Shown: positions 36,524 to 48,900 of the stretch, in pieces | Position numbering within the stretch: the first letter of the stretch is position 1 | How the letters are laid out: each line of letters opens with the position of its first letter | NCBI GenBank assembly: GCA_018398815.1 | Contig: CM031604.1 | Coordinates: 61,358,638-61,422,637, forward strand | Direction: 5' to 3' | Source of the DNA: Conus ventricosus | Lineage: Eukaryota; Mollusca; Gastropoda; Neogastropoda; Conidae | DNA: 64,000 bases | The notes under the pieces: generated by a model | What the model was told of the DNA's origin: nothing | The model's database searches: none | Seen by the model: the letters and a program-made list of their open reading frames with translations, nothing else | Made by a program: the position numbers and the translations under genes

Positions 36524-37856
36524 TTTTGATGTGTTAAAACTGTTTTTTAACCAAATGCAGTGAAATATCCCAATAATGATTCTTTTAACTTTACAAACTG
36601 GATCTTTAAAGGCTGGCAGCGTTTGATGGGAGGTTATTTCAGTGAAGACGAAAGCTGATTTTTTTAAAATGCTCCACTAGCGGGAAAAAGGTTTTGGGAG
36701 GGGGGGGGGGGGGGGGGGAATGCTCCATTAGAAAAAAGAAGTTGAAAAAAAGAAATGCTTAATTGGAAGGGAAAAAACTTGGAAAAAAGAAATGCTCTTT
36801 AAGAAAAGAGGAAGCCTTTATGTGGAAGGTGAGATGTCCATGTGGTTGGTTTAGGAAATAAATCAATAAAACATGAACAGTATGCACAGCTCAGCCTCTT
36901 GACTATCAGATCATAGATCAACGGGATAGGGTAACAGTTTGTGCTGTAATTCCGCACAAGGTGACAATGTTGCAACTTTTCAGATTTTGTGTCCGTGTTT
37001 TAAGAAACTTTTTTTTCCTCTTTGTTTATAAGCCTTTTTTTTTTTCTTTTCTTCCCCCCTCCCCAAAAAAAAAATCAGAATGCTGAATGTAAAAGAAATG
37101 CCAAGGACATTGCTGACCAGATATATGATCTCCTGCATTTCTATGTACATGATAAGACTGCTGCTGAAGAACGTCCACCCATCTTTACTCCTCCCCCTCC
37201 CCCACCCCCTCCCTCCCTTTTGCTGTCTGCTGGTCTCTTTACCTTTTTGACCTAAACACCTTTGGCTGATATGTATTTTGTTTGTTACTGTTTTTTTATC
37301 CTGGCAGTCTTGTCTCCACCTTCATGTGTGAGTGCACGCACATGCACATGCATGTGCGGGCAGTTCTTTTTTTTTCTGGGGGTATGTGTCAATGATGGTT
37401 AATCCAGCAGCAGTTGGCTTTGCCTTTGACGCCACTGGACCTCCTGATGTCCATTTATAAACCGAAGAGTGTTGAGCTTAGTTTAGGTTGACCTTTTTCT
37501 TTTTTCTTTTTTTCTTTTTTTTTTCTTTTTTTTTTTGGGATACAATGCTGCCATTATACTTTTGGTATATGTGTGTTGAGAATGTAAACACTCGTAGAAA
37601 AAAGGAAAAACATGTATACACTGTACATGCATGAATATATGCGTTAATGTAGTCTGGCCAGCTTCTGCCCTCCTCCTTTCTTTCTATCCCACATTCCAAC
37701 GTTTTCTCTCAGGTGTTTGTGAGTTTCTTTCTGTATTAATGTGCACAAGTGTGTGCACGCACGCACTCAAACAATATGCAAGCACATATGCGCGCACACA
37801 CACACACACACCACACACACACTGCATACACTCACTCACACTTGCATATGCTCACA

Positions 37857-37896
<40 letters not shown>

Positions 37897-37960
37897 CATT
37901 GATTGGCATTCACACACACAGAAGGACTCGCAGACAGATGCACACACATGCACACAGACG

Positions 37961-37994
<34 letters not shown>

Positions 37995-38583
37995 ACACAC
38001 ACGAGAGAGAATGATGCACACAATTGTGATTACCCATCTCTTTCTCTTTTATATAGAAATATTGCTGTCTAATTTTTCATGCGCCTCTCATTGTGGCCAC
38101 TTTATACACAACACAGCCAGGTTAATTCTTTAGCATCCCCAGTTCCACTGTCTGCAGGGTCAGGTCTTTCCTTTGGCACTCCCCCTTGCTTCGGTGTTAC
38201 CACACCACGCTAAGTAATCCTCGGAGAGAGAGAGCAAGTTTAGCAGATAGTGATCCCTTCAAACCTCATGCGTGTGTGTGTGTGTGTGTGTGTGTGCGCA
38301 CGCGCGGCGTTGCGCATTTTTGTGTGTGCGCGTGCTTGGATGTGTTTAACCAGTCTTTCCGGTTCATCAAACCACTATGAGCTGAATCTCACCCACCTAC
38401 CCCACACTGTTTTGGAAAACTATACTTTTTGGCATGCTGATTTTTCCTTTGATTTTTGTGTGTTTTTTGTGTACAAAAGTTATGAATACTGTGCAGGTTA
38501 TTATATCATGTACATTTACTTATGTGCATGAAAGGTTTTGTTCCATGTGAATGCATGTGTTAAGCTCTTTCTTTTTTTTTTTC

Positions 38584-38618
<35 letters not shown>

Positions 38619-40504
38619 CCCCCCTTTTATTTTTTAAAATTTATTTTAGTATGGACTGTTAATGGTTACTATGTTTGCTATTGTGATGTATACGGGGTAA
38701 GTTGATTTGAGACTTGATTTGGAAACGTTGTCTTCTGGTGTGGAACTGATTCAGATTTTGATTGGTGTTGTCACAGTGCTTTGTTGCATAAACTGTCAGA
38801 TAATATAGTAAATGAGAGGCTTGTTTATGTGTGCGTACGCGTGTGTTTGTGTGCAAGTGGATTTATGTATTGGTGCCCAAGTTTGCAAATACATGCATAT
38901 ATGTTTTATTATTTTAATTCGCTGCATTTTTTATTAAAAAGATGTGCCGTGTCCAGAAAAAAAAAAGTGGCTGTGTGCATAGGATAGTCACACAGGATAT
39001 GCGCACTAGCATATACATGGTGCACAGCTGGTATGTGCAATGCCACCTTTTTTTTTTTTTTTTTTTTTTTTTTTTCTTTTTTTTTTTTTTTTCTTTTTTT
39101 TTTTTTCTTCTTTTTTTTTATCCTTTAGGTTGTGACTCAGACTTTGCTGCACAGTGCTCGAGGGAAGCCATGTTAAAGTGTGTGGGTAATATATTTTTGT
39201 ATCGGCGAACCATATTGGAATAAAACAGGTGCAATGATGGATCATTTGCAGGATTGTTTATTCTTTGCTTTTTTTTTACACAAAGAAAAAGGTACATGAC
39301 CAAATGTATTTTGATATGTGTGTTTCTTTAACCCTGTAAATTAATGTGTACCTTAGATGCATTAAAGCAATTGCTTATTATGATTTGCTGTATTCTCTGT
39401 GGATGTACTTTGAGTGGGATAATAGCAGTAGAAATGGACAAGATTGTTATCACTTAGCTGAATTGTGTATTCATACATGTTGTGGAAATTATACACTGGT
39501 AATCATTGTCAGCTGTTCTGAAACGAAGAAAACTGATAGAGGTACCGATAGTCTTTACTGCTGTGTTCGTGTTGGCATGATCATGTATAAGATTTTTATC
39601 CTTTTACTGCAAAATGATAACCCATTTTTGACCAATCTTGTTTTTGTTTTTCTGTCTGTGGGCTGCTTTTTGTTTCATTGAAGAAGAAAGAGTTAAGAGC
39701 AGAGGGTGGAGAATGTTTCTAAGTTTTATTGAACCTCTCTTGTATCTTTTCAAAGTCAATGCATTCCGCTGAAAATGATTCCATATACATGTATGTGTGT
39801 GTTTAGAAATAATCATGAAAGAAGTAGTTGTACTCACTGGAACTGAGCGAGGAGAAACAGAATGGATAAGAAAAAGCTCAGAAGAAGAAGGGATACCTGT
39901 TACGAGGATCATTAGTTGGGTATTCATTTAAACAATGAAGTGAGGAGAGCGTTTGAGACTAACTGCATTTTAGATATACCTGATAGGACTATTTTCAATG
40001 CCTCTGTGTATGTGTGTGTGTGTGTGTGTGTGTGTTCTGATTTACATTTAGTATATTGGTTGCTTTGGGTTTATACTTTAGATCTGAAACATTTGACTCT
40101 CATGGGGATGACATATGTTAATGAAATTCTTCATACCCAGCCTTACTTTCTCTCTCCCCCCCCCCCCCCCCATCCCTTCACTGTCTCTCTCTGTGTTTTT
40201 AAATAAAAGTCAGATGGTATGTAAAGTGGCACCAGTCAGAAGTTCATCAACACATCTTTGTAGGGAATGTTTCAGGTGAAGCTGACTTCCTAGGTATGTC
40301 CCGACTGCTATCTTGTGGCCATGTTGTTGGCTGAACTGAGCTCACGAGTTCACCAGTGACTTTACCTTGTGTAGCCAGGTTGTGGATCAGCAGTTTTATT
40401 GGGTTTGTCAGACAATACTTTCCTTCAGGAATGCAAGGGTACAGCCGAGTGTATAGGTTGGCAAGAGGTGCAGTAAGGATGCACAGTTTGGTAGAAATGG
40501 GGTT
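36524..40504 (+). other. Intron or UTR sequence rich in simple repeats
   Basis: Contains a 19-base G run at 36700-36718, CA arrays at about 37795-38010, a TG array near 38271-38296, a C run at 38587-38624, a nearly pure T stretch at about 39047-39118, a TG array near 40009-40035 and a 15-base C run at about 40156-40170. All open frames in it are explained by these tracts or are short. Confidence 0.75.
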
Positions 40505-40665
40505 AAAAACACTGTATAGTTAGGACCAGATGAGGCGGGGTGGGAGGAGGAGGTTAGTTAGGACCAGATGAGGCGGGGTGGGAGGAGGAGGTTATAGTTA
40601 GGACAGATGAGCGGGGTGGGAGGAGGAGGTATTTAGGACCAGATGAGGCGGGGTGGGAGGAGAAG
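40505..40665 (+). repeat. 40-bp tandem repeat, about 4 copies
   Basis: Unit contains ttaggaccagatgaggcggg plus gtgggaggaggagg. Purine-rich, with a few small indels between copies. Confidence 0.88.
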
Positions 40666-42060
40666 GGGGGGGCAGAAATTTTGTTTTAATGAACGATTTT
40701 TTTTTCTTCTGATAAATACTGTTATAAACCCATTTTCTAGTTTATTTTTTCGAAGACTTGTCATATAAAAGCATGGTATGGGTTCTCAGGTGTTCCGTGG
40801 AATATCGATTTGTAGTTTTCATGGTCACATTTACACAGAAGGAAAATAGTATGGCTTTACAAATACATACATTTGCTGAATGAAAACCCGTGAATAATTC
40901 TAACGTTCCTGAATGTTGATGTAGCCAACAGCCTCAGAAAATACAGACTGTATAGATTTCCCTGGTTACTGTGGAGTTACAGTGTATTGAGTTTTACAGT
41001 AATGTGGAGACATCCAGCTGAAAACTATTATGCTTTGTGAGTTATCTTTCTTGATTATTTTGCCGCCTGGAAATACAACTGCCGTAAGTCTGAAAATCAA
41101 ATTTTACAGGAGACCAACAAAAAAAATGTTTATTATCCCCACAAGATATACTGTGAGCTGAGTTATGGTACAAGTATTTAGATTACAGCATGTCTTTTGA
41201 GGATAATGTGGTTGGGACTTGGCTACGTTATGCCCCTTGGCTCGCTCTTGTAGTATACTGAAAATGTCAAAAAAGCACACACAAAACCCTCAAGTTACAG
41301 CAATTGTATTTCTGGGCGGCAATTTGCTTGATTCATAAAAGTAACCGTAATATTTTTCCTATTGTTAACAAGGACAAACTTTTGGGACTTCAGATTTTTT
41401 TTTTTTTCCTGCTATACGTAATTCACAGTTTTTAAGAATAAAACTGTAAGAAAATGATGCTTTTTTGTCATTCACTGAGCGTGACTGTTGGTATGGATGG
41501 TGATGATGGTGTGTGTAGGAAGAACATGCTGTTGTCAGGGGCCCTGTGTGGGATCACTTATGCTATGAGGAAACTCAGACATGCTCTGTCGTCAGTCAGC
41601 CAGATTGCAAGGCCATCATGCGATTAGCACATCAAATTCAACATCTAGGTCTTATGTTCAGGCAATATTTTCGAAAATGAATAATGAGAGTGTAAAATTA
41701 AATGAAAATAGCATCTCGGGGACACAATCCTTGCCTGCCTAAGCCTCAGATGGAAATTGCCTCCCATTGCAGATTGGTTTTACGCATTTGGTTGGTTTGT
41801 GTATTTTTTCAGTATATTGTCACTTGCATTTCTGTTCAAGATACTGACTCCATACCTGTCATGTAAAATGGGATGGAGATACACTACAACTGTGTATGAG
41901 ATTTTTTCCTTGTGACCTGATGAACAAAGCGGGATGGACAATGCTAGCACACTCTACATGGACTTTTGAACAGATCTACAGAACACATTTTGATTTGGAT
42001 TCTGTATAGTGTGGAGATCTTTAAAACAAAACAAAACAATAACGCTTAAAAAAAAAAAAA
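40666..42060 (+). other. Intron sequence without a recognised gene
   Basis: Unique AT-rich sequence. No supported feature. Confidence 0.6.
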
Positions 42061-42064
42061 ATCA

Positions 42065-42298
42065 CTGGCCCAAGCCATTTATTGCAGTTATTGTGCTACT
42101 GTTGTACCAGTTGGAAGTGAAGATAGGTGGAACTAACTGAAGGTTGAAGCGTTTATTACAGTTATTGTGCTGTTGTTGTACCAGTTGGAAGTGAAGATAG
42201 GTGGAACTAACTGAAGGTTGAAGCGTTTATTACAGTTATTGTGCTGTTGTTGTACCAGTTGGAAGTGAAGGTAGGTGGAACTAACTGAAGGTTGAACT
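42065..42298 (+). repeat. 74-bp tandem repeat, about 3 copies
   Basis: gaaggttgaagcgtttatta recurs at 42139 and 42213, and gaaggttgaa recurs at 42287. The spacing is exactly 74 bases and the copies are nearly identical. Confidence 0.92.
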
Positions 42299-43401
42299 TG
42301 TTCCTCTCCTTCCACTGCCCTGGCCTGAATCGGGTGCCATTTGCTACAGGGAATACAGAGGTTTTCAGGCCCAAAGAGTCTGACCCATGAGTAGTTCAAA
42401 GTCAAGAATGCCAGCTCCACATGAAAATGCACTAACTGGTCATTATGCTGTCTGTGCTTTGCAGATTTTCATATTTTCACAGATTGAAACATACAGTCAT
42501 TCTTCTTGGTGACATTTGATGGAAAGATACAGATTCCTATAGTGTATTTCATATAGTGTATGCCTTTCAAATTGATTTCCTTGGAGACTGAAGAACTGTG
42601 AAAATTGGACACATTTCTCAGACTAAGTGCTTGTCCACACTTTCGACAGTCACCAGAAACCATCAAAAGGAAATGTGAGAACTACCTCCTGGTCACGCCT
42701 AGTTTACTCATTCCGTCCTTTTAAAGAGTGAGGAGACTTCATAGTGCTTATTGGGCCCTGTACTACTTGGTCCTAAACGTATGTTCATTGAATGTGGGGA
42801 TATGTGTGATCACAGACTTGTTTTACTGTTTATTCCGTTGAGGACCTGGTTCTAATGAAGAAGCCTATGTTTTTCATTTTGATCCAACTTAAACTTAGTT
42901 GGTGATGAACGTTGTATATAATTGACAGCTTGGAAAAATCCTGATTGTTGCAGGTAACTGAAAATGCCAACCTTATTGCATGAACAGACCTTTGCAGAAC
43001 GACAGAAACGAACATAGTATGGAGTGTCCAGTTTGTTTCACTAGTCCTGTGTGCCAGTGGTTGGTCATTTCATAGTCCAACCCCTTTTTTGTCTCCCCCC
43101 TACAATCGAGTTCCGTGCAGGTGCTTCATGCTATTGCCATGATATTCAGTGAACTTTTATTCCTTGCTCCATTTCACTATTAGATCACAAATTTTCCTGT
43201 TGTTGTCTTTATAGGAATGTTTTGGAAAACCCTTTTAAAAAAGAAAATGAAAATGAGGGCTGCTGGGGTCATGGTGATGGCAGTGGGAAGGGGGGGGGGG
43301 GGGGGGGGAGCTCACTGTGAAAAGTCTCAGCTCCTCAGCCAAGTCACAGTTGATATTTACATATTTTGTAAAACACTTGGAACTCTCTAACAGAGTCCTC
43401 T

Positions 43402-43437
<36 letters not shown>

Positions 43438-43594
43438 TCATAGATAGATTGCAAACATCTGAAATAACAAGTATGAAAAGAAGGCATTATTGCTATATTG
43501 AAAGAGTACAGGTAAAATTATACTGAAAACCAGGAGCATTGAAGCTAGTGGAGCTTGGTTGTCTGCAAAGTTAAGTTCATGGAGAATTTGTCCA
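42299..43594 (+). other. Intron sequence without a recognised gene
   Basis: Unique sequence with a 19-base G run at 43290-43308 and a CT array at about 43399-43433. Confidence 0.6.
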
Positions 43595-44010
43595 GCAAAT
43601 ATCAAGTCAACCACCATATTGAAGAGGGAGAGGACAAGGTCCTTCTGGTCATGCATTTGATCACCATTTCAAAGAGAGGCCAAGGTCTCTCTAGTCGTCA
43701 ATTTTACACCAATTCACCCACTATCTTGAGGAGGGAGAGGCCAAGGTCTCTTTGGCTGTCAGTTTGAAGGGGAGAAATCCAACTCCAGGTCGTCAGTTTG
43801 ACTGCCATATTGAAAACACATCATTGGCCCCTGGTCATCAGTTTGACCACCATATTGAAGAGGGAAAGGTCGAGATCTCTTCATCTACGTGACTGCCATA
43901 TTGAAGAGGGATCTCATTTCATCTGCCTGAATGCCATATTGAAGAGGGATCTCATTTCATCTGCCTGAATGCCATATTGAAGAGGGAGAGGCTGAGGTCT
44001 CTCTGGGCAA
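43595..44010 (+). repeat. Decayed tandem repeat, unit of about 45-55 bases
   Basis: gccatattgaagagggagag, then gcc(a/g)aggtctctctgg, recurs 7-8 times with substitutions and length changes. One pair of adjacent units (ctcatttcatctgcctgaat) is nearly identical. Confidence 0.75.
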
Positions 44011-45768
44011 GTTTTTGAACCCATAGTTGGGTTTGTTTTGGTAAGGAGAACAATGGAAAGTGTGTGCAGCACGGATCTAGCCACCTGATGGTACTGAAGG
44101 ATTCAGACTTCTTGAAAAGACATTACCAGGCCAGTTCATATGCATGTTATCAAAGAAATTCATGAAGGTAAAGCTCTTTCTTTCTTCTTTTTTTTTCCAT
44201 TTCTTTTGTTCATTCTTAATGTTCTTCCCAAGTTTGATACACGAGAATGCCGTTTGCAGAATCAAGTGGTGTATTTGACTGCTTGCATTTTTTTTTTTTC
44301 ACCTCACAGAGAATGGAATGAAGAAATCTTGTTCACTGGCATGGGTACAGTTGGATTGACAGGAATGTATATATAAAGGAAAACTGAGGTTTTCCTCTTG
44401 TTTGTTTGTGTGTCAAGAATCCTACTTTGACTCTAACCGTGAGGCACATGTTCTACTCTTCTCCCTCTGCTTTGAAGGTTTGTACCTGTGTGCATGCTGT
44501 GATCATGCACATTGCCCATCCTTGAAGTCCATACTGCTGCTTTCCTCCTCCTTATGACCAGGATCTTGTTGCTGAAGAAAAAGATGTCTCATGTCCTTTA
44601 GTTGAAGTGTTTGACCTCATTCCCAGCCAGCTCTCGGTTATTTTCCACAGGAACACATACTTATGGTGTTTTGTTTTATTCTTGGCATTCATTTTGCTTG
44701 AAGTTTGGCTTTCAATCTTGTGAGCATTGCATTTGTTCTTGCTTTGAGTGGGCATTGGCTTTTTGTAGTGTGTTTATGGCCAAGTATTCAGTTTAAAGCT
44801 GCTCAATATCTGGCACATTTTTTGTTTATGATTACCATTTTATATACCATTTTACATTATGCATTTTTGATTGCAGGTGGGAAAATGTCAATAACTGCTC
44901 TCTCTCTCTATCTTCTCTCTCTCTCAAACACACACACATACGCACACACATGAAATGGCTATGTTAATCACAGCTTTCTATTGATCTGCAGTCTTGTTTT
45001 AGTTTTCTAATGTACTAATTCTGATTGGCAAATGACACACACACACATAAGCTCTCTCTCTCTCTCTGCTGAATCACAATCTACATATTAATACAAAGTC
45101 TTAGTTTAGTTTCCTAACATACCAATTCCAAGTCGAACTAACACTAAGCACACTCATCACATACACACACGCTCACACATCAAGCATGCATACACATTCC
45201 TGAAGTTTTAACAACACTCATAAAGATGTCTTTTTATTTATATGTTTTCTTTATGATTCATGTGAATTATTTTGTCATGAAAACACATATATTCAGGAAA
45301 AATAGGACAGGTTTGAAATGAAGAGAAATCTTGTCATTAGACATATTGTCACCGTGTCTTCTAAAATATGAACTCATTAACATCTGCTCAAATAACTTTG
45401 GTACACTATATTTCAGGTCATAGCTCTTGGACAGGCCAGTTTATTCTGAATACAGATTATTGCATGCATAGAAATTTATCCAGACTTTGTTCTATATTTC
45501 AGTCATAGCTCTTCAGCATTATTTATAGTATTGCATGCATAGAAATTTATCCAGACTTTTGTTTCTTCCTCATCATTTGTATGTTGACCTGCAGTTCCCT
45601 TTTTCCTCCTTGTTATGCATGTTTTTTCTTTTGTTCGTTTGTTTCATTTTGGTTTTTCACCATTTGGTTCCATGTTTTACCTGATGGGCTTTTCTTTAAC
45701 AGTTCGTCGGTGACACTTGCACCCTCACCTTCATTGTGACTTATTTTGTTCCCTTTTCTGTTTTTCAG
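44011..45768 (+). other. Intron end before terminal exon 3
   Basis: AT-rich unique sequence with short CT and CA tracts (about 44900-44950, 45030-45070 and 45160-45180). It ends in a strong acceptor (cttttctgtttttcag). Confidence 0.6.
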
Positions 45769-45984
45769 ATCCGCGTTGTAAATGCTTTCCAAATGGACTT
45801 AGATTCGCACATGGACAGCTACGATAAACGTAGCCGGCCCTCAGTGATTAGCCTTCAGTCTCTGCAGGCAGCTCGTGGAGGGGTTAGTAAAAAACCCATA
45901 CTAGCTAGCTCACCCGAGGCTGACGAGTCCTCCAGCTCACCGTGGCTCAACAGAAATGATACCATACCCTACGCAGACGAATGA
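45769..45984 (+). CDS. ATP2B: PMCA alternative terminal exon 3 (IRVVNAF...YADE)
   Basis: In phase 0 with the exon ending at 18153. It encodes 71 residues and a TGA stop: IRVVNAFQMDLDSHMDSYDK, then RSRPSVISLQSLQAARGGVS and an end of NRNDTIPYADE. The first 15 residues and the SLQSLQ-AR--S-KP pattern align with terminal exon 2, and the nucleotide similarity extends into the intron before it. It keeps the calmodulin anchor Phe but has an acidic end without a PDZ-ligand motif. Intact. Confidence 0.94.
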   Translation: MRVVNAFQMDLDSHMDSYDKRSRPSVISLQSLQAARGGVSKKPILASSPEADESSSSPWLNRNDTIPYADE

Positions 45985-48900
45985 GCGCCCGTGGCTTCAC
46001 AAGTGTTTCAAAGACCACAACTCTTCCTTGCTCCCCGATGGAGGGGAACAGACTGCTGTAGGGAGAGGGAGGGGGGACAGCTGGCAGTGATGTCTGGATT
46101 CAGTGAGCTGTGTGTAAGTTGAGACCGATTCTGTGACTCTGGAGGGACGGGGATACCTGTGTTGATGAGTGGTTGGGCCAGTTGGTCGACAGGTTCTGGA
46201 CTGTCTCGTGGCTGCATGAATCGATGAGCAGGTTAAACATGTGCGCCTGAGGGAAGGAAAAGACATGTTTCAGCATGTCGTCAAACTTGGGAGAAGGGGA
46301 CTACTGGGGGGAGAGGACAGTAGTTCGGAGCGAGGCTAGTGTTGTATCCTGTTTTTTATAGCCATGATTCAGCCAGCCATCTGCAACCGTGTAACAGCAG
46401 ACACCATCTTCCCAGTGTTTGCTATATAATGCTTGTTACGGTCAGGTTTGCACGAGCACAAGTCTCAGTTGTAGTGGCAGTTAGATTCTTTGTAGGTGTC
46501 TCATACATTTAGAAGTTCCTTTCAAGTTAGCAACTGATCTCTGCTTTGCATGGTCTGACCGGTCTGTGTTTGTACAGTTTTTTCTGTTCGCAATCCTTTT
46601 TCTATGACTTGGAAAGTTGTGTGCAAGATGTGGTCCACTGTCATATCATTGCTGTGACATTGACAGAGTGGTGTGGGCAATCTGTGCTGCCATCACGTTG
46701 CATCAGGTGAAAGTTGTATGGGAGATGTATTCTGCTCTCATGTCGCATAGAAAGTTGTGTGGAAGATGTGTTCTGCTGTCACATCCTTTTTTTTTTTTTT
46801 TTTTTTTGTGGTGAAAAGACTCATGGAAGATCAGTTTCTTCTGCTGCTGATATAGGCATGGCCAATATCAGGTTGGTCTGCAGGTTTTTCTGCCCCTTCC
46901 CTTTCTCAGTTGAAAAACTGATTTCTTTTTAAGTGAATGCATGCTTTTATACTGTTATTTCCACTAGAGAAATGGAAACCCAATCTTCATTACTTGTTAA
47001 TTCATTCTTGGTATCGTTTGTCGGATGAAGAAGGGAGTGCAATGTCTGTTTAAGGAATGTCTCTCTGGAGTAGCTAAATGTAGCTTGTTTTGCCTTTACC
47101 AGTGGAATCCAGTGCTATCATTTCTCAAAAGTTACCTTCATAATGGTACTACACACTTAACATACTGCATGCCAGTGGCAAATTGTCACTTTCTAGCAAG
47201 TCAGATAAGCATGGGTTTTTTTTCCCCTGCACATCATTTCACTTCTTGGGTAACCAAGTTACGAATTACTTCAAACAGTTTTACGTTTTTCTTTTGTGTT
47301 CCAGGTCATGCCTCCCGAGTAGTGAGCAATTTTGAATCATTGGTGAAAAATATGCTTGCAGTGTATGTGATAGCATGCAGATGAATTTTGATTCGATGGT
47401 ATATACCACAAAAAGTTAGAAGAACAGAAATGCCCAAGTAATTATCTAGAGAATGAACATGTGGCAATTAAGATGGAGCTCAACAAATGCTGCAACCAAA
47501 GCTGCTGTTTCCATTGAGCTGTTCTTGAACTTATCCAGATTCACCACAGCTATTGTTTGCAAGTCTTTTTCAGATCATGCCTTTGTGAAGTGAAACCAAA
47601 GTGGGGCTGAAATGGGGCATGAAGATCCCAATTCCGAGCTAAATCATGCTGATGTTGACTGTCCAAGTCACTAGAGATGATTTATAGACTTAAAGTATTT
47701 CGTAGTTTGCAAGCTTCTGGAGATAAAAGCTGTGTTCTTCATATAAGGTGGAAAAAAGTGCTCCATTACTTGGACTGGTGAAGTTCCATCGCTTTAAAAC
47801 ATGTTTAAGATATTTGGCAAGGGAAAGTCTTGTAAAATTGAAAAGTGCAAATTGGCTCAGTTGAGCCTTCAAGATGCATTCATTATAGTCAACAATGACA
47901 TTATGAAGTTCAAACATGATAAAAGTTATTTTATGCGGATAGCATAGACAGCCGTTTTAACTGAAATCCTCTAAAAATTGACAAGTTTTATTGGTTGTTT
48001 TTTTTTTTTTTTTTTGGCGGGGGGGGGGGGGGGGGGGAGTGCGCGTGCACATACAGGCATCTCCGAATCTGTCAAGTTTTCGCAGTCTCCATGTTCATAA
48101 AAAAAACTTTTTTTTTTTAATCCTTTTTCTCAAGAAAATGTCATCATCCAAGCTAAATGAAGAAAAGCAAATATGCCAGAGTAAAAGGAAAACCACAGTG
48201 TGGAATTGTAATATGCCCATTTAATTGACCGTTTCTATTGTCATATCCGTTTTTCCTCGCCCTGAAACACTAACCTTTTTTTTTTTACATGATATACTTG
48301 TTCCATTTTCTTTGTCTTTTTGTGATAGATTACACCAAGCCATTGTGTGTCCGTCAGTGGCACACTGTGAAGTATAATTCATACCTGTATATATTCACAC
48401 AGCGTGTCCACACCATTCCTCATTTGTTTCCAATGGCTGTTAGCAAGATGTCCTGGACTGCTGCCTCCCACCCAGTTTCCATTCAGTTTCTTACTGCATG
48501 GGAAGAGACTTGGTAGGCTTAGCTCAACTGAGTGTTGTAGACTGTTTTTGGATTCCTCTCCCTTGAATCACCGTACCACAGACTTGCAAGCTGGCTAACT
48601 GCTTGGTGGGAGTGATCAAGTATTTTCATGTTCTTACAGTGTGAAATCCGCGGAAAGCGTTACCAATACTGATTTTTCCCTTTTGGTGTTAGATTGACTG
48701 GTTCCTTTCCTTTCCTTGATCAGCCGTTTCACTTTTTCCATCACACTCGATTTTCACCGCCTCATCCCTGTTCCCCCTACAGCCTGTTCCCCCCTTCTTC
48801 CTCATATGAAAACTACTGTGAATCTTGCGTGGTGTGAGCCAACTGTGCAAGGTGAATGATTACAGTGTGGTAATGTGAGGGTGAGCTGCCCAGATAACAT

